This document shows, piece after piece, positions 1 to 7,876 of a DNA stretch of 64,000 nucleotides. The stretch is taken from contig CAVVTG010000001.1 in the NCBI GenBank assembly GCA_963751105.1, positions 558,001 through 622,000 of the forward strand. The letters run 5' to 3'. Numbering within the stretch: the stretch's first letter is position 1; the number at the start of each line of letters is the position of its first letter. The position numbers and the translations under genes were made by a program. Origin of the DNA: JACVRW01 sp963751105 (GTDB lineage Bacteria > Actinomycetota > Thermoleophilia > Solirubrobacterales > Thermoleophilaceae). Below the pieces are notes generated by a model. That model was not told where the DNA came from, did not search any database, and was given only the letters and a program-made list of their open reading frames with translations.

Positions 1-1000
1 TCAGCTCGAAGGCGCCCTGGGTCCCGGCCACGGTCACCGCGGTGTCGTTCCCGATCACCTGCGCGGCCACCTGCAGGACCACCTCCGGGATCACCGGGTT
101 GACCTTGCCGGGCATGATCGACGAGCCCTTCTGCAGCTCGGGCAGCTGCAGCTCCATCAGGCCGGTGCGCGGCCCCGAGCCCATCAGCACGAGGTCGTTG
201 GCGATCTTGGTGAGCGAGACGGCCACGCCCTTGAGCGCCGCGTGGAGCTCGACCAGGCCGTCCCGGTTGCCCTGAGCCTCGAAGCGGTCTCGCGGGGCGG
301 AGCCGAGGCCGAGCCGTTCGCGCACCCGCTCGGCGAACTCGGGGTGGGTGTTCAGTCCCGTGCCGGTGGCGGTGCCCCCGAGGGGGATCTGGCAGGCTCG
401 GCCGAGGGAGTCCCGGACGCGGTCGCGGCCGAGGGTGATCTGGGCCGCGTAGCCGCCGAACTCCTGCCCGAGGGTCACCGGCACGGCGTCCATCATGTGG
501 GTGCGGCCCGACTTGACCAGATCGGTGAACTCGTCGGCGCGGCGCTGGAAGGAGCCCGCCAGGCGCTCGAGGGCCGGCAGCAGGTCCGTCTGCACGCTGT
601 CGACGGCGGCCAGGTGCACGGCCGAGGGGAACACGTCGTTGGACGACTGGCCCATGTTCACGTGGTCGTTGGCGTGGGCGTCGTCGCCGGCGAGGTTGGC
701 GATCACCTCGTTGGCGTTCGTGTTGGTCGAGGTCCCGGAGCCCGTCTGGAAGACGTCGATGGGGAACTGGTCGTCGTGCCGGCCCGCCGCGACCTCGTCA
801 CCCGCGCGGGCGATGGCCTCCGCGAGCTCCGGATCGAGCAGGCCCAGCTCGGCGTTGACCCGCGCCGCCTCGGCCTTGATCCGTCCCAGCCAGCGCACCA
901 CGGGGGCGGGAACGCGCTCGCCCGACACCGGGAAGTTCTCGATCGCCTTCGTGGTTTCGGCACCCCACAGCTGCTGCCCGGTCGTGTCGTTCACCGCCAT
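1..1000 (-). CDS. fumC: Fumarate hydratase class II (C-terminus beyond window)
   Basis: Reversible hydration of fumarate to L-malate in the TCA cycle. The reading frame runs from an ATG at 1000 to the window edge (333 codons, about 70 percent of the usual 460). It shows the N-terminal substrate-binding stretch TGSGTSTNTNANEV, the HVNMGQSSND segment, and near the edge the fumarase/aspartase signature GSSIMPGKVN. A good ribosome site (GAAGGAG) lies 4 bases before the ATG. Aspartate ammonia-lyase is the main alternative in this superfamily, but the N-terminus (TTKAIENFPVSG) is fumarase-like. Confidence 0.93.
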   Translation of the reverse strand, partial: MAVNDTTGQQLWGAETTKAIENFPVSGERVPAPVVRWLGRIKAEAARVNAELGLLDPELAEAIARAGDEVAAGRHDDQFPIDVFQTGSGTSTNTNANEVIANLAGDDAHANDHVNMGQSSNDVFPSAVHLAAVDSVQTDLLPALERLAGSFQRRADEFTDLVKSGRTHMMDAVPVTLGQEFGGYAAQITLGRDRVRDSLGRACQIPLGGTATGTGLNTHPEFAERVRERLGLGSAPRDRFEAQGNRDGLVELHAALKGVAVSLTKIANDLVLMGSGPRTGLMELQLPELQKGSSIMPGKVNPVIPEVVLQVAAQVIGNDTAVTVAGTQGAFEL

Positions 1001-1142
1001 CGTTCTCCTTCGTCTTTTTCTCGTACCGCAGGCTATCCAAGCCCCCTTCTCACATCGGGTCTGCACCGGGTTCGGGAGCGAACCGATGCATTCCCCATGC
1101 AGCGGGGGCGAGCGCGCTGGTTCCGTGTTGTGATCGCCAGGC

Positions 1143-1655
1143 GTGACGGCATTGATCCGCATCGACCGGTCGTGGACCACGGCCGGCGACGGAAGGCCCC
1201 GGCCTATCCGCTTCTGCTCTCGTTGTGGCCATCCCAGCGAGGACCCGCCGGGCCGCCCCGAGCTGAACCGGCGCGTGTGCGAGCGCTGCGGGATGGGGAT
1301 GATCTTGACCTGCCCCCGCGATGCCCTGCCCGGCGAGGCCGCGGCGTTCCTGATCCTCGACTACGAGTTGACCGTGAGCGCGGTGAGCGAGGGTGGAGAG
1401 CGCTACTTCGGCGAGGAGGGCGAGCTGATCGGCCTGCACCTGCTCGACCTGCTCACCAGCCCGCTGGGGGACGCTCACCTCGCCCGCAACGCCGGGCTGG
1501 CGGCTCAGCGACCCTGCGATCCGCTCGTCATGCCGGTCCGTCTGGTGGCTCAGCGCTCGTCCGAGGTGGGGACGATGGCCGCGCGCATCGCCACCTGCGG
1601 CCCCCCGCGAGCGGCGCTGCTCACGGTCGAACCGAGCGAGTTCGGCCGCGGCTGA
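1143..1655 (+). CDS. Small PAS-domain protein with N-terminal zinc ribbon
   Basis: 170 aa from a GTG. The N-terminus has two cysteine pairs, CSRCGHP around residue 25 and CERCGMG around residue 46, which looks like a zinc ribbon. The rest (about 65-165) resembles a PAS fold: FLILDYELTVSAVSEG, then a DLLTSPLGDAHL segment. No output domain (kinase, cyclase, HTH) is attached, so it would have to act through a partner. It sits alone between fumC and a MerR-type regulator. The function is unknown; a redox or metal sensor is only a guess from the two motifs. Confidence 0.65.
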   Translation: MTALIRIDRSWTTAGDGRPRPIRFCSRCGHPSEDPPGRPELNRRVCERCGMGMILTCPRDALPGEAAAFLILDYELTVSAVSEGGERYFGEEGELIGLHLLDLLTSPLGDAHLARNAGLAAQRPCDPLVMPVRLVAQRSSEVGTMAARIATCGPPRAALLTVEPSEFGRG

Positions 1656-1757
1656 CGCACCCCTGGCCCGCGCCTCGGGCTGCAAGAACGCCTGCGCGAC
1701 TTGCGCAACATCCGTCTAGGGGACACAAACCTCCAAGGAGGAATACGGGCTTCCACC

Positions 1758-1763
1758 GATAAT
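1758..1763 (+). promoter_or_regulatory. Candidate -10 box of the MerR-type gene
   Basis: GATAAT in a GC-rich gap, about 50 bases before the preferred TTG start at 1815. I see no convincing -35. A CCTCC-AA-GGAGG dyad lies just upstream at about 1729-1740. If this box is used, transcription would start near 1770, which excludes start codons further upstream. Confidence 0.35.
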
Positions 1764-1814
1764 CTCTGCAAGTGCACATCGGGTCCCTCGCGGACCTCTC
1801 GGGATGGAGACCGA

Positions 1815-2723
1815 TTGAGCGGTATCAGGACGAACGCGGCCGCCGAACTCCTCGGGGTCAGTCCCAACACCCTCCGCAGTTGGGAGCGGCGCTTCGGGTA
1901 CCCCAAGCCGCGCCGCACCCAGGGCGGGCACAGGCAGTACGACCTGGCCGAGCTCGAATCGCTGCGGCGAGCGCTGCTCGAGACCCACAACATCTCCTCG
2001 GCCATCGAGTTGGCCCGCCAGCGCGGCGAGGGCCCCAGCTCCCCCGCCCGGCTGCTCGACGCGTTCGATCACTTCGACGAGCTGTCCGCCGACCGCGTCG
2101 TGGAGGAGAGCCTCTCCGTCCGGTCGGTCGAGCGGACGGTCGAAGAGGTGCTGCTCCCGGCCCTGGAGCTCGTGGAGGACCGCGACGGCCGCGAGGCCGA
2201 GCGTGAGCTGGCCCTGCGGTGGGCCACCGGTTGGCTGTACTCCGCTCGTCGCGTGACGCCCACGGCCAGCCGGCCGCAGGGAGTGCTGCTGTTCGACTCG
2301 AGCCCGCGGCTGGACCTGGAGTCGCTGCAGGTGCAGGCGCTCGAGCTGGGCCTGCGCCGGGCCGGCTTTCGCACGCTTCTCCTGGCCTTCGACCTGCCGC
2401 CGGAGCGGGTGGTGCGGGCCATTCGCGCGCTCGATCCCACGGCGTTCGTCTTCTGCGGCGGAGAGGCCACGCTCGACGTGGTGGGCCGGCTGGTCTACAC
2501 CGTCCGCCAGGTGGGCTCGGCGGCTCCCGTCTTCGAGTACCGCGAGGCCATGCCGGTCACGGGCGATCACGGCATCCCGTCGCTCGGCTCACTCCCGGTG
2601 GAGGCGGTGGAGCGGCTCAAGGGCTATGTGGACAGTGGGCGCCTCGAGCAGGTGGTGGTCGTGCCCGAGCCGCCGGCCGAGCCCGCGGCTCGCATCAAGC
2701 TCGCCGCACGCACCACGGTCTGA
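1815..2723 (+). CDS. MerR-family regulator with B12-binding-like domain
   Basis: 302 aa from TTG 1815. That start puts the MerR helix-turn-helix (IRTNAAAELLGVSPNTLRSW, then RRFGYPKP and GGHRQY) at the very N-terminus, as is normal for the family; a longer frame from 1701 adds residues with no family character. A GGATGGAGA ribosome site lies 4 bases before the TTG. The C-terminal half follows the plan of CarH/LitR light and B12 sensors: a helical segment, then a Rossmann-like part with QALELGLRRAGFRTLLLAFDLPPE. The usual ExxH of the cobalamin motif is not present, so cofactor binding is doubtful. Likely a DNA-binding repressor or activator; ligand unknown. Confidence 0.8.
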   Translation: MSGIRTNAAAELLGVSPNTLRSWERRFGYPKPRRTQGGHRQYDLAELESLRRALLETHNISSAIELARQRGEGPSSPARLLDAFDHFDELSADRVVEESLSVRSVERTVEEVLLPALELVEDRDGREAERELALRWATGWLYSARRVTPTASRPQGVLLFDSSPRLDLESLQVQALELGLRRAGFRTLLLAFDLPPERVVRAIRALDPTAFVFCGGEATLDVVGRLVYTVRQVGSAAPVFEYREAMPVTGDHGIPSLGSLPVEAVERLKGYVDSGRLEQVVVVPEPPAEPAARIKLAARTTV

Positions 2724-2726
2724 CGC

Positions 2727-3161
2727 TCAGGCGGCGAGCTTGCGGCAGATCTCGGCGAGCGAGCGCTTCTCGCCCTCGTCGAGCGCCCCGAAGGCCTGGG
2801 ACACGCGGTCGGCATGGTCCGGAAAGAGGCGCTCGACCATGTCCCATCCCTCCGGCCTCAGATCCACGAGAACGGTGCGCCGGTCCGCCGGGGCCCGCCG
2901 CCGCGACACGAGCCCGCGCTCGGCGAGAGTCAACGTGACCTCCGTGGCGTTGGCCTTGCTCCACCCCAGCCGGCGCCGTAGCGTCTTCAGCTCCAGCGAG
3001 CCGCCGGCGGTGGTAAGCACCACGAGGACCGAGAAGCCCGCTGCCGACACGCCCTCGCGCTCGAGCTGAGCCGCGAGACGGCGGCGCACGGCGGACTCTG
3101 CGCGCAGCAAGGCCTGGAGTGCGCGGTGCGCGAGCGGGTCGCCGAGCTCGAGCAAGGACAT
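2727..3161 (-). CDS. MarR-family transcriptional regulator
   Basis: 144 aa winged-helix regulator. The HTH lies about residues 55-80 (LKTLRRRLGWSKANATEVTL) and is followed by a wing carrying the typical DRR (RRRAPADRRTVLVDL). It is convergent with the preceding MerR gene (stops 3 bases apart) and divergent from ileS, so it could regulate its own promoter in the 60-base gap before ileS. The inducer cannot be read from the sequence. Confidence 0.88.
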   Translation of the reverse strand: MSLLELGDPLAHRALQALLRAESAVRRRLAAQLEREGVSAAGFSVLVVLTTAGGSLELKTLRRRLGWSKANATEVTLTLAERGLVSRRRAPADRRTVLVDLRPEGWDMVERLFPDHADRVSQAFGALDEGEKRSLAEICRKLAA

Positions 3162-3223
3162 CGGCTGGCGATCGTAGGCCCCGCGCCGGATGACAAGTAG
3201 TCGACACCTAGAATCGACGGCCC

Positions 3224-6200
3224 GTGGCCCGTTACCGACCCGTCGACAGCGCGCAGTCCTTCCCCGAGCTCGAGCAGGACGTGCTCGAGCGCTGGCGCGA
3301 GCGCGACGTCTTCCGCGAGTCCATCCGCCGGCGCGAGGGGGCCCCTCGCTACGACTTCTACGACGGCCCCGCCACCGCCAACGGCCCGCCCGGCTCCCAC
3401 CACGTGCTCGCGCGAGTCTTCAAGGACGTCTTCCCGCGCTTCAAGACGATGCGCGGCCACCAGGTGCACCGCAAGGGCGGCTGGGACTGCCACGGCCTGC
3501 CGGTGGAGCTCGCGGTGGAGGCGGAGCTCGGGATCAAGTCCAAGGAGGACATCGAGCGCTACGGCGTGGCCGAGTTCAACGCCCGCTGCCGCGAGTCGGT
3601 GCTGCGCTACATCGACGACTGGAACCGGCTGACCGAGCGCATCGGTCACTGGATCGACACCGACGACGCCTACGTCACCCTCGACGACGACTACATCGAG
3701 TCGGTCTGGTGGTCGCTCAAGCAGGTCTACGACAAGGGGCTTCTCACCGAGGGTCACAAGGTCGTGCCCTACTGCACGCGCTGCGGCACGGCGCTGTCGA
3801 GCCACGAGGTGGCCCTGGGCTATCGCGACGTGCTCGACCCGTCGGTCTACGTGCGTTTCCCGCTGCTGGACGACCCGAGCGTCTCCCTGCTCGCCTGGAC
3901 GACGATGCCGTGGACGCTGGTGCCGCACGCGGCGATCGCCGTCGATCCGGACGTCGCGTACGCGCGCGCGCGGCTGGGCGAGGACCGCCTGATCCTGGCC
4001 GAGTCGCTGGTCGAGCGGGTGCTGGGCGAGGAGGCCGAGATCGAGGAGCGCATGCCGGGCTCGGAGCTGCTCGGCCTGCGTTACGAGCCGCCCTTCCCCT
4101 ACATCAGCGACTACGGAGAGCGCGGCCACTCGGTGTTGGCCGGCGACTTCGTCTCCACCGAGGACGGCACCGGGGTGGTGCACACCGGCGCGGCCTTCGG
4201 CGAGGACGACTTCCGCCTGGCCACGGACAACGGCCTGACGATCCACAACCCGGTGCGTCCCGACGGCACGTTCGACGAGCGAACCGGGCCGTTCGCCGGG
4301 ATGTACGTGCGCGACGCCGACGCCCCGATCGTCGAGGCGCTGCGCGAGTCGGGCCGGCTGTTTCGCGCAGGCGAGTACGAGCACTCGTACCCGCACTGCT
4401 GGCGCTGCGGCACCCCGCTGATCTACTACGCCAAGCGCACCTGGTACGTCCGCACCACCGAGCGCCGCGAGGAGCTGCTGGCGGCCAACGAGGCCGTGAC
4501 CTGGTACCCGGAGCACATCAAGCACGGGCGCTTCGGCAAGTGGCTCGAGAACAACGTGGACTGGGCGCTGTCGCGCGAGCGCTACTGGGGCACGCCACTG
4601 CCGATCTGGCGCGCGGACGACGGCGAGGTGGTCTGCATCGGCTCGACGGCCGAGTTGCGCGAGCTCGGCGCCGAGATCCCGGATGACCTGCACCGGCCCT
4701 ACATCGACGACGTGACCTTCGAGCGTGACGGCAAGACGTTCCGCCGCGTTCCGGACCTGATCGACGTGTGGTGGGACTCGGGCTGCATGCCCTTCGCCCA
4801 GTTCCACGCCCCGTTCGACAACGAGCAGGTCTTCGAGCAGCGCTTCCCGGCGGACTACATCTGCGAGGCGCTGGACCAGACCCGCGGCTGGTTCTACTCG
4901 CTGCTGGCCGTCTCCACGCTGCTGTTCGGCCGTGCCTCGTTCGAGACGGTGCTGTGCCTCGGCCTGATCCTCGACGCCGAGGGGCAGAAGATGTCGAAGT
5001 CGAAGGGCAACGTGGTGGTCCCGTGGGACGTCATAGACACCCACGGCGCGGACGCCTTTCGCTGGTACTACTTCACCTCCAAGCAGCCCTGGGACGGCTA
5101 CCGCTTCTCGCTCGACACGGTGGGGGAGTCGGTGCGGCAGTTCCTCAAGCCGCTGTGGAACACGTACGCGTTCTACGTGCTCTACGCGAACGTCAACGAC
5201 CCCCTGAGCGAGGGCACCGAGACCGAGCTCGACCGTTGGATCGGGTCCAGGCTCGAGGCGACTGTCGAGCGGGTGACGGAGCGCATGGAGGACTACGACA
5301 CCACCTTCGCCGGCCGTGCGGTGGCCGACTTCGTCGACGATCTGTCCAACTGGTACGTGCGCCTGTCGCGCCGGCGTTTCTGGGACGGCGACGCCGTGGC
5401 CTTCGAGACCCTGCACCGCTGTCTGGTGACGGTGGCCAAGCTGGTGGCCCCGCTCACCCCGTTCGTCAGCGACGCGATCTACGAGAACCTCGACGGCTCG
5501 GAGCCGTCCGTGCACCTGTGCGACTTCCCGGAGCCGGGCGCGAGGGACGAGGAGCTCGAGTGGCGCATGCGGGTGGTGCGCGACGCGGTGGAGCTGGGCC
5601 GGGCGGCGCGGGCCCACGCGCGACTCAAGGTGCGCCAGCCGCTGGGCGAGGCCGTGGTGGTGGCGGCCGACCGCGAGCGCGAGGCCATCGAGGCGCTCGA
5701 GCGCCTGCTCACCGACGAGCTCAACGTGAAGGCGGTGCGCTACGTGACCGAGGCCGACGAGCTCGGCCGCTTCGAGCTGAAGCCCAATTACCGGGCCCTG
5801 GGCCCTCGCTTCGGGAAGCAGATGCCTCAGGTGGCGGCGGCGGTGGCCGCGCTCGACCCGGCGCGGCTGCGCGCGGGCGAGCGGGTGGGCATCAACATCG
5901 ACGGCCACGAGCACCCGATCGGCCCGGACGACGTGACGATGGCCCTCCAGCCCCTCGACGGGTATCAGGTCGAGCGCTCGGGCACGCACGCAGTGGCGCT
6001 CAACCTGGAGCTGGACGACGAGCTGCGGCGCGAGGGACTCGCCCGCGAGGTCGTGCACGCAGTCCAGGCGGCGCGCAAGGACGCGGGGCTGAACGTGGAG
6101 GACCGCATCGCGCTCACGCTCGGCGGCGACGGCGAGCTGCTGGAAGCCGCGCGCGCACACGAGGAGTACGTCTCACGCGAGACGCTGGCCACCTCGCTGG

Positions 6201-6295
6201 TGATCGACGGTCACGACGGCACCCTCGCGGGCACAGGCGGTGCGCCCGCCGAGATCGAGGGCCGCCGCTTGCTGATCGCCGTCGAGCGTCGATAG
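3224..6295 (+). CDS. ileS: Isoleucine--tRNA ligase, type 2, with GSHH motif
   Basis: Charges tRNA-Ile in the cytoplasm; 1023 aa from GTG. Catalytic core: FYDGPATANGPPGSHH with the HIGH-equivalent at residues 57-60, and KMSKS at 589-593. The insertion (CP1) editing domain is about 180-400, and the anticodon-binding helical domain begins near 640. The length, the TRCGTALSSHEVALGY segment and the absence of a C-terminal zinc finger place it in the eukaryote-like IleRS2 clade. The HIGH motif reads G-S-H-H, so its first and third positions are swapped relative to H-x-G-H. This is a known variant in some IleRS2 enzymes (see findings). A perfect hairpin follows the stop. Confidence 0.96.
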   Translation: MARYRPVDSAQSFPELEQDVLERWRERDVFRESIRRREGAPRYDFYDGPATANGPPGSHHVLARVFKDVFPRFKTMRGHQVHRKGGWDCHGLPVELAVEAELGIKSKEDIERYGVAEFNARCRESVLRYIDDWNRLTERIGHWIDTDDAYVTLDDDYIESVWWSLKQVYDKGLLTEGHKVVPYCTRCGTALSSHEVALGYRDVLDPSVYVRFPLLDDPSVSLLAWTTMPWTLVPHAAIAVDPDVAYARARLGEDRLILAESLVERVLGEEAEIEERMPGSELLGLRYEPPFPYISDYGERGHSVLAGDFVSTEDGTGVVHTGAAFGEDDFRLATDNGLTIHNPVRPDGTFDERTGPFAGMYVRDADAPIVEALRESGRLFRAGEYEHSYPHCWRCGTPLIYYAKRTWYVRTTERREELLAANEAVTWYPEHIKHGRFGKWLENNVDWALSRERYWGTPLPIWRADDGEVVCIGSTAELRELGAEIPDDLHRPYIDDVTFERDGKTFRRVPDLIDVWWDSGCMPFAQFHAPFDNEQVFEQRFPADYICEALDQTRGWFYSLLAVSTLLFGRASFETVLCLGLILDAEGQKMSKSKGNVVVPWDVIDTHGADAFRWYYFTSKQPWDGYRFSLDTVGESVRQFLKPLWNTYAFYVLYANVNDPLSEGTETELDRWIGSRLEATVERVTERMEDYDTTFAGRAVADFVDDLSNWYVRLSRRRFWDGDAVAFETLHRCLVTVAKLVAPLTPFVSDAIYENLDGSEPSVHLCDFPEPGARDEELEWRMRVVRDAVELGRAARAHARLKVRQPLGEAVVVAADREREAIEALERLLTDELNVKAVRYVTEADELGRFELKPNYRALGPRFGKQMPQVAAAVAALDPARLRAGERVGINIDGHEHPIGPDDVTMALQPLDGYQVERSGTHAVALNLELDDELRREGLAREVVHAVQAARKDAGLNVEDRIALTLGGDGELLEAARAHEEYVSRETLATSLVIDGHDGTLAGTGGAPAEIEGRRLLIAVERR

Positions 6296-6300
6296 GCGAA

Positions 6301-6321
6301 GCAGCCGGCGCGGCCGGCTGC
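6301..6321 (+). terminator. Hairpin after ileS
   Basis: Perfect 9-bp stem GCAGCCGGC / GCCGGCTGC with a 3-base loop, beginning 6 bases after the ileS stop. There is no T-run, so it may be a GC-type terminator or a 3' end stabiliser. The next gene starts 28 bases later on the same strand. Confidence 0.55.
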
Positions 6322-6348
6322 GCACGATGGAGGTAGGCTCGCGTCGCG

Positions 6349-6759
6349 ATGAAGCTGCTGCCGCCCTTCGAGGAGCGTTCCTTTCCCGAGCAGCTGATCG
6401 CGGCCATCGTGGTACCGATGGTGTTCGGAATCGTGACGGGCCTGGCGCTCGGCTGGAACGGGATCGTCTACTGGATCCTCGTCGGTCCGCTGGCGATCAT
6501 CGGCGGTTTCCTGGGCGGCATGGACCACCGCGGAGGGGACGACGGCTTCGTACGCGGGCTGATCAGCGGGCTCGTCTACGGCAGCTTCACGCTGATCGGC
6601 TTCGAGATCGTCAACACCGAGGCCAAGGCCTACCTGGGTGAGCCCCAGGTGGGGCTCGTGTTCGCCACCACCCTCATCGGAGGCATCCTCGGTGCCATCG
6701 GCGGCTGGTACCGGCTGAGGGTCGAGCGCCGCGACCCGGTCACGGCGCCGCCCCGCTAA
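6349..6759 (+). CDS. Small integral membrane protein, unknown
   Basis: 136 aa with about four hydrophobic segments (near 17-37, 40-57, 70-87 and 100-118) and a charged C-terminus (RLRVERRDP) likely in the cytoplasm. I do not recognise a named family. Glycine-rich helices such as IGGFLGGM and IGGILGAIGG suggest tightly packed helices. Its stop codon overlaps the thioredoxin stop on the other strand by 4 bases. Confidence 0.75.
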   Translation: MKLLPPFEERSFPEQLIAAIVVPMVFGIVTGLALGWNGIVYWILVGPLAIIGGFLGGMDHRGGDDGFVRGLISGLVYGSFTLIGFEIVNTEAKAYLGEPQVGLVFATTLIGGILGAIGGWYRLRVERRDPVTAPPR

Positions 6760-7085
6760 GCGGCCAGCGCCGGCTCGATCTCCTGCACGAGCCGGCTCTT
6801 GGGCAGCGCGCCGATGATCTGGTGCACGGGCTGGCCGCCCTTGAACAGGAGCAGCATGGGGATCGACATCACGTTGTACTGCGCCGCCGTCTGCGGGTTG
6901 TCGTCCACGTTCAGCTTCGCGATCTGTAGGTCCTCGCGCTCGCCCTGAAGCTCTTCGAGATGGGGGGCGATGATCCGGCAGGGACCGCACCACGGAGCCC
7001 AGAAGTCCACCAGCACGGGCTTGTCGGCCTCGAGGACCTCAGCCTGGAAGTTGTTGTCGGTGACCTCGATGATCGAGCCTGCCAC
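6756..7085 (-). CDS. trxA: Thioredoxin
   Basis: Cytoplasmic protein disulfide reductase; 109 aa, normal length. Active site WCGPC at residues 32-36 in FWAPWCGPC, and the cis-proline loop as SIPMLLLF near residue 75. An AAGGAG ribosome site precedes the ATG. A 23-base palindrome rich in TATA sequence lies 35-60 bases upstream and may carry its promoter or operator. Confidence 0.97.
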   Translation of the reverse strand: MAGSIIEVTDNNFQAEVLEADKPVLVDFWAPWCGPCRIIAPHLEELQGEREDLQIAKLNVDDNPQTAAQYNVMSIPMLLLFKGGQPVHQIIGALPKSRLVQEIEPALAA

Positions 7086-7120
7086 GGTTGCTCCTTGTCT
7101 TGACCGTTGTCTCGGAGTGA

Positions 7121-7143
7121 GACGCTATACAAAATATAGCGTC
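7121..7143 (-). promoter_or_regulatory. 23-bp perfect palindrome upstream of trxA
   Basis: GACGCTATA-caaaa-TATAGCGTC, a 9-bp inverted repeat with a 5-base centre. It is the only AT-rich spot nearby and holds TATA boxes on both strands. It overlaps the stop codon of the upstream glycosyltransferase by 2 bases and sits 36 bases before the trxA ATG. It could be the trxA -10 region with an operator, a terminator of the upstream gene, or both. Confidence 0.55.
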
Positions 7144-7873
7144 ACTTCCGGAAGCGCAGTGCGGGCACCCGCCAGACTGCCTCCAGAGCGATCCGCGGGG
7201 TCATCTTGGACGTGCCGACGCGACGTTCGCGGAAGAGTATGGGCACCTCGGTGACCGTGAATCCGGCCCGCGCCGCGCGGTACGTCAGCTCGATCTGGAA
7301 CTGGTAGCCGTTGGCCTGGACCTCGGCGAGCTCGATGCCCTCGAGCACCCGCCGGTTGAAGCACTTGAAGCCGCCGGTGAGGTCGCGCACGGGCACCCCG
7401 AGCACGAGCCGGGCGTAGGCGGACCCGCCGCGCGAGACCAGCCGGCGCAGCAGACCCCAGTCGGTCACCCCGCCGCCGGGCACGTAGCGGGAGCCGAGCA
7501 CCAGATCGGCCGCGCGCGACGCGGCGATCAGGCGGGGGAGGTCCGCGGGGTCGTGTGAGAAGTCGGAGTCCATCTCGAGCACCAGCTCGGCGCCGGCCTC
7601 GAGCGCCATCGCGAAGCCCGCGAGATAGGCCCGGCCGAGGCCGGCCTTGTGGGGGCGGTGGAGCACCCGCAACCGGGGCAGCTCATCCGCCAGCCGGTCG
7701 GCGATCCGCCCCGTCCCGTCCGGCGAGCCGTCGTCCACGATCAGCACCGTGAAGGGCATTCCCACGGTCTCCAGCTGCCCGGTGACGGCCCGCGCGAAGG
7801 GCTCGATGTTCTCGGCCTCGTTGTAGGTCGGGAGGATCAACCAGGCTCCGGGCAAGCCGCGTACCCTAGCCAC
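7142..7873 (-). CDS. Dolichol-phosphate-mannose-synthase-like glycosyltransferase (GT2)
   Basis: 243 aa GT-A glycosyltransferase, predicted to transfer a sugar from an NDP-sugar (probably GDP-mannose) to polyprenyl phosphate. Motifs: LPTYNEAENI at 14-23, DDGSPDGT at 47-54, the metal-binding DSD at 102-104, and the family segment DLTGGFKCFNRRVLE. The C-terminal membrane helices seen in some DPM1 homologues are absent, so it is the soluble-type enzyme. The GTG start at 7873 removes a long spurious extension. It is 3 bases from the divergent polX start. Confidence 0.88.
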   Translation of the reverse strand: MARVRGLPGAWLILPTYNEAENIEPFARAVTGQLETVGMPFTVLIVDDGSPDGTGRIADRLADELPRLRVLHRPHKAGLGRAYLAGFAMALEAGAELVLEMDSDFSHDPADLPRLIAASRAADLVLGSRYVPGGGVTDWGLLRRLVSRGGSAYARLVLGVPVRDLTGGFKCFNRRVLEGIELAEVQANGYQFQIELTYRAARAGFTVTEVPILFRERRVGTSKMTPRIALEAVWRVPALRFRK

Positions 7874-7876
7874 GGA

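Noticed and set aside
2987..6160. Long open frame of more than 1000 codons antisense to ileS
   Set aside because: It mirrors ileS codon by codon, has arginine/histidine/valine-rich composition typical of antisense GC-rich frames, and lacks any domain.
7649..7876. N-terminal extension of PolX upstream of 7877
   Set aside because: It runs antisense through the glycosyltransferase active-site region and has no family similarity; the HhH part begins properly after 7877.
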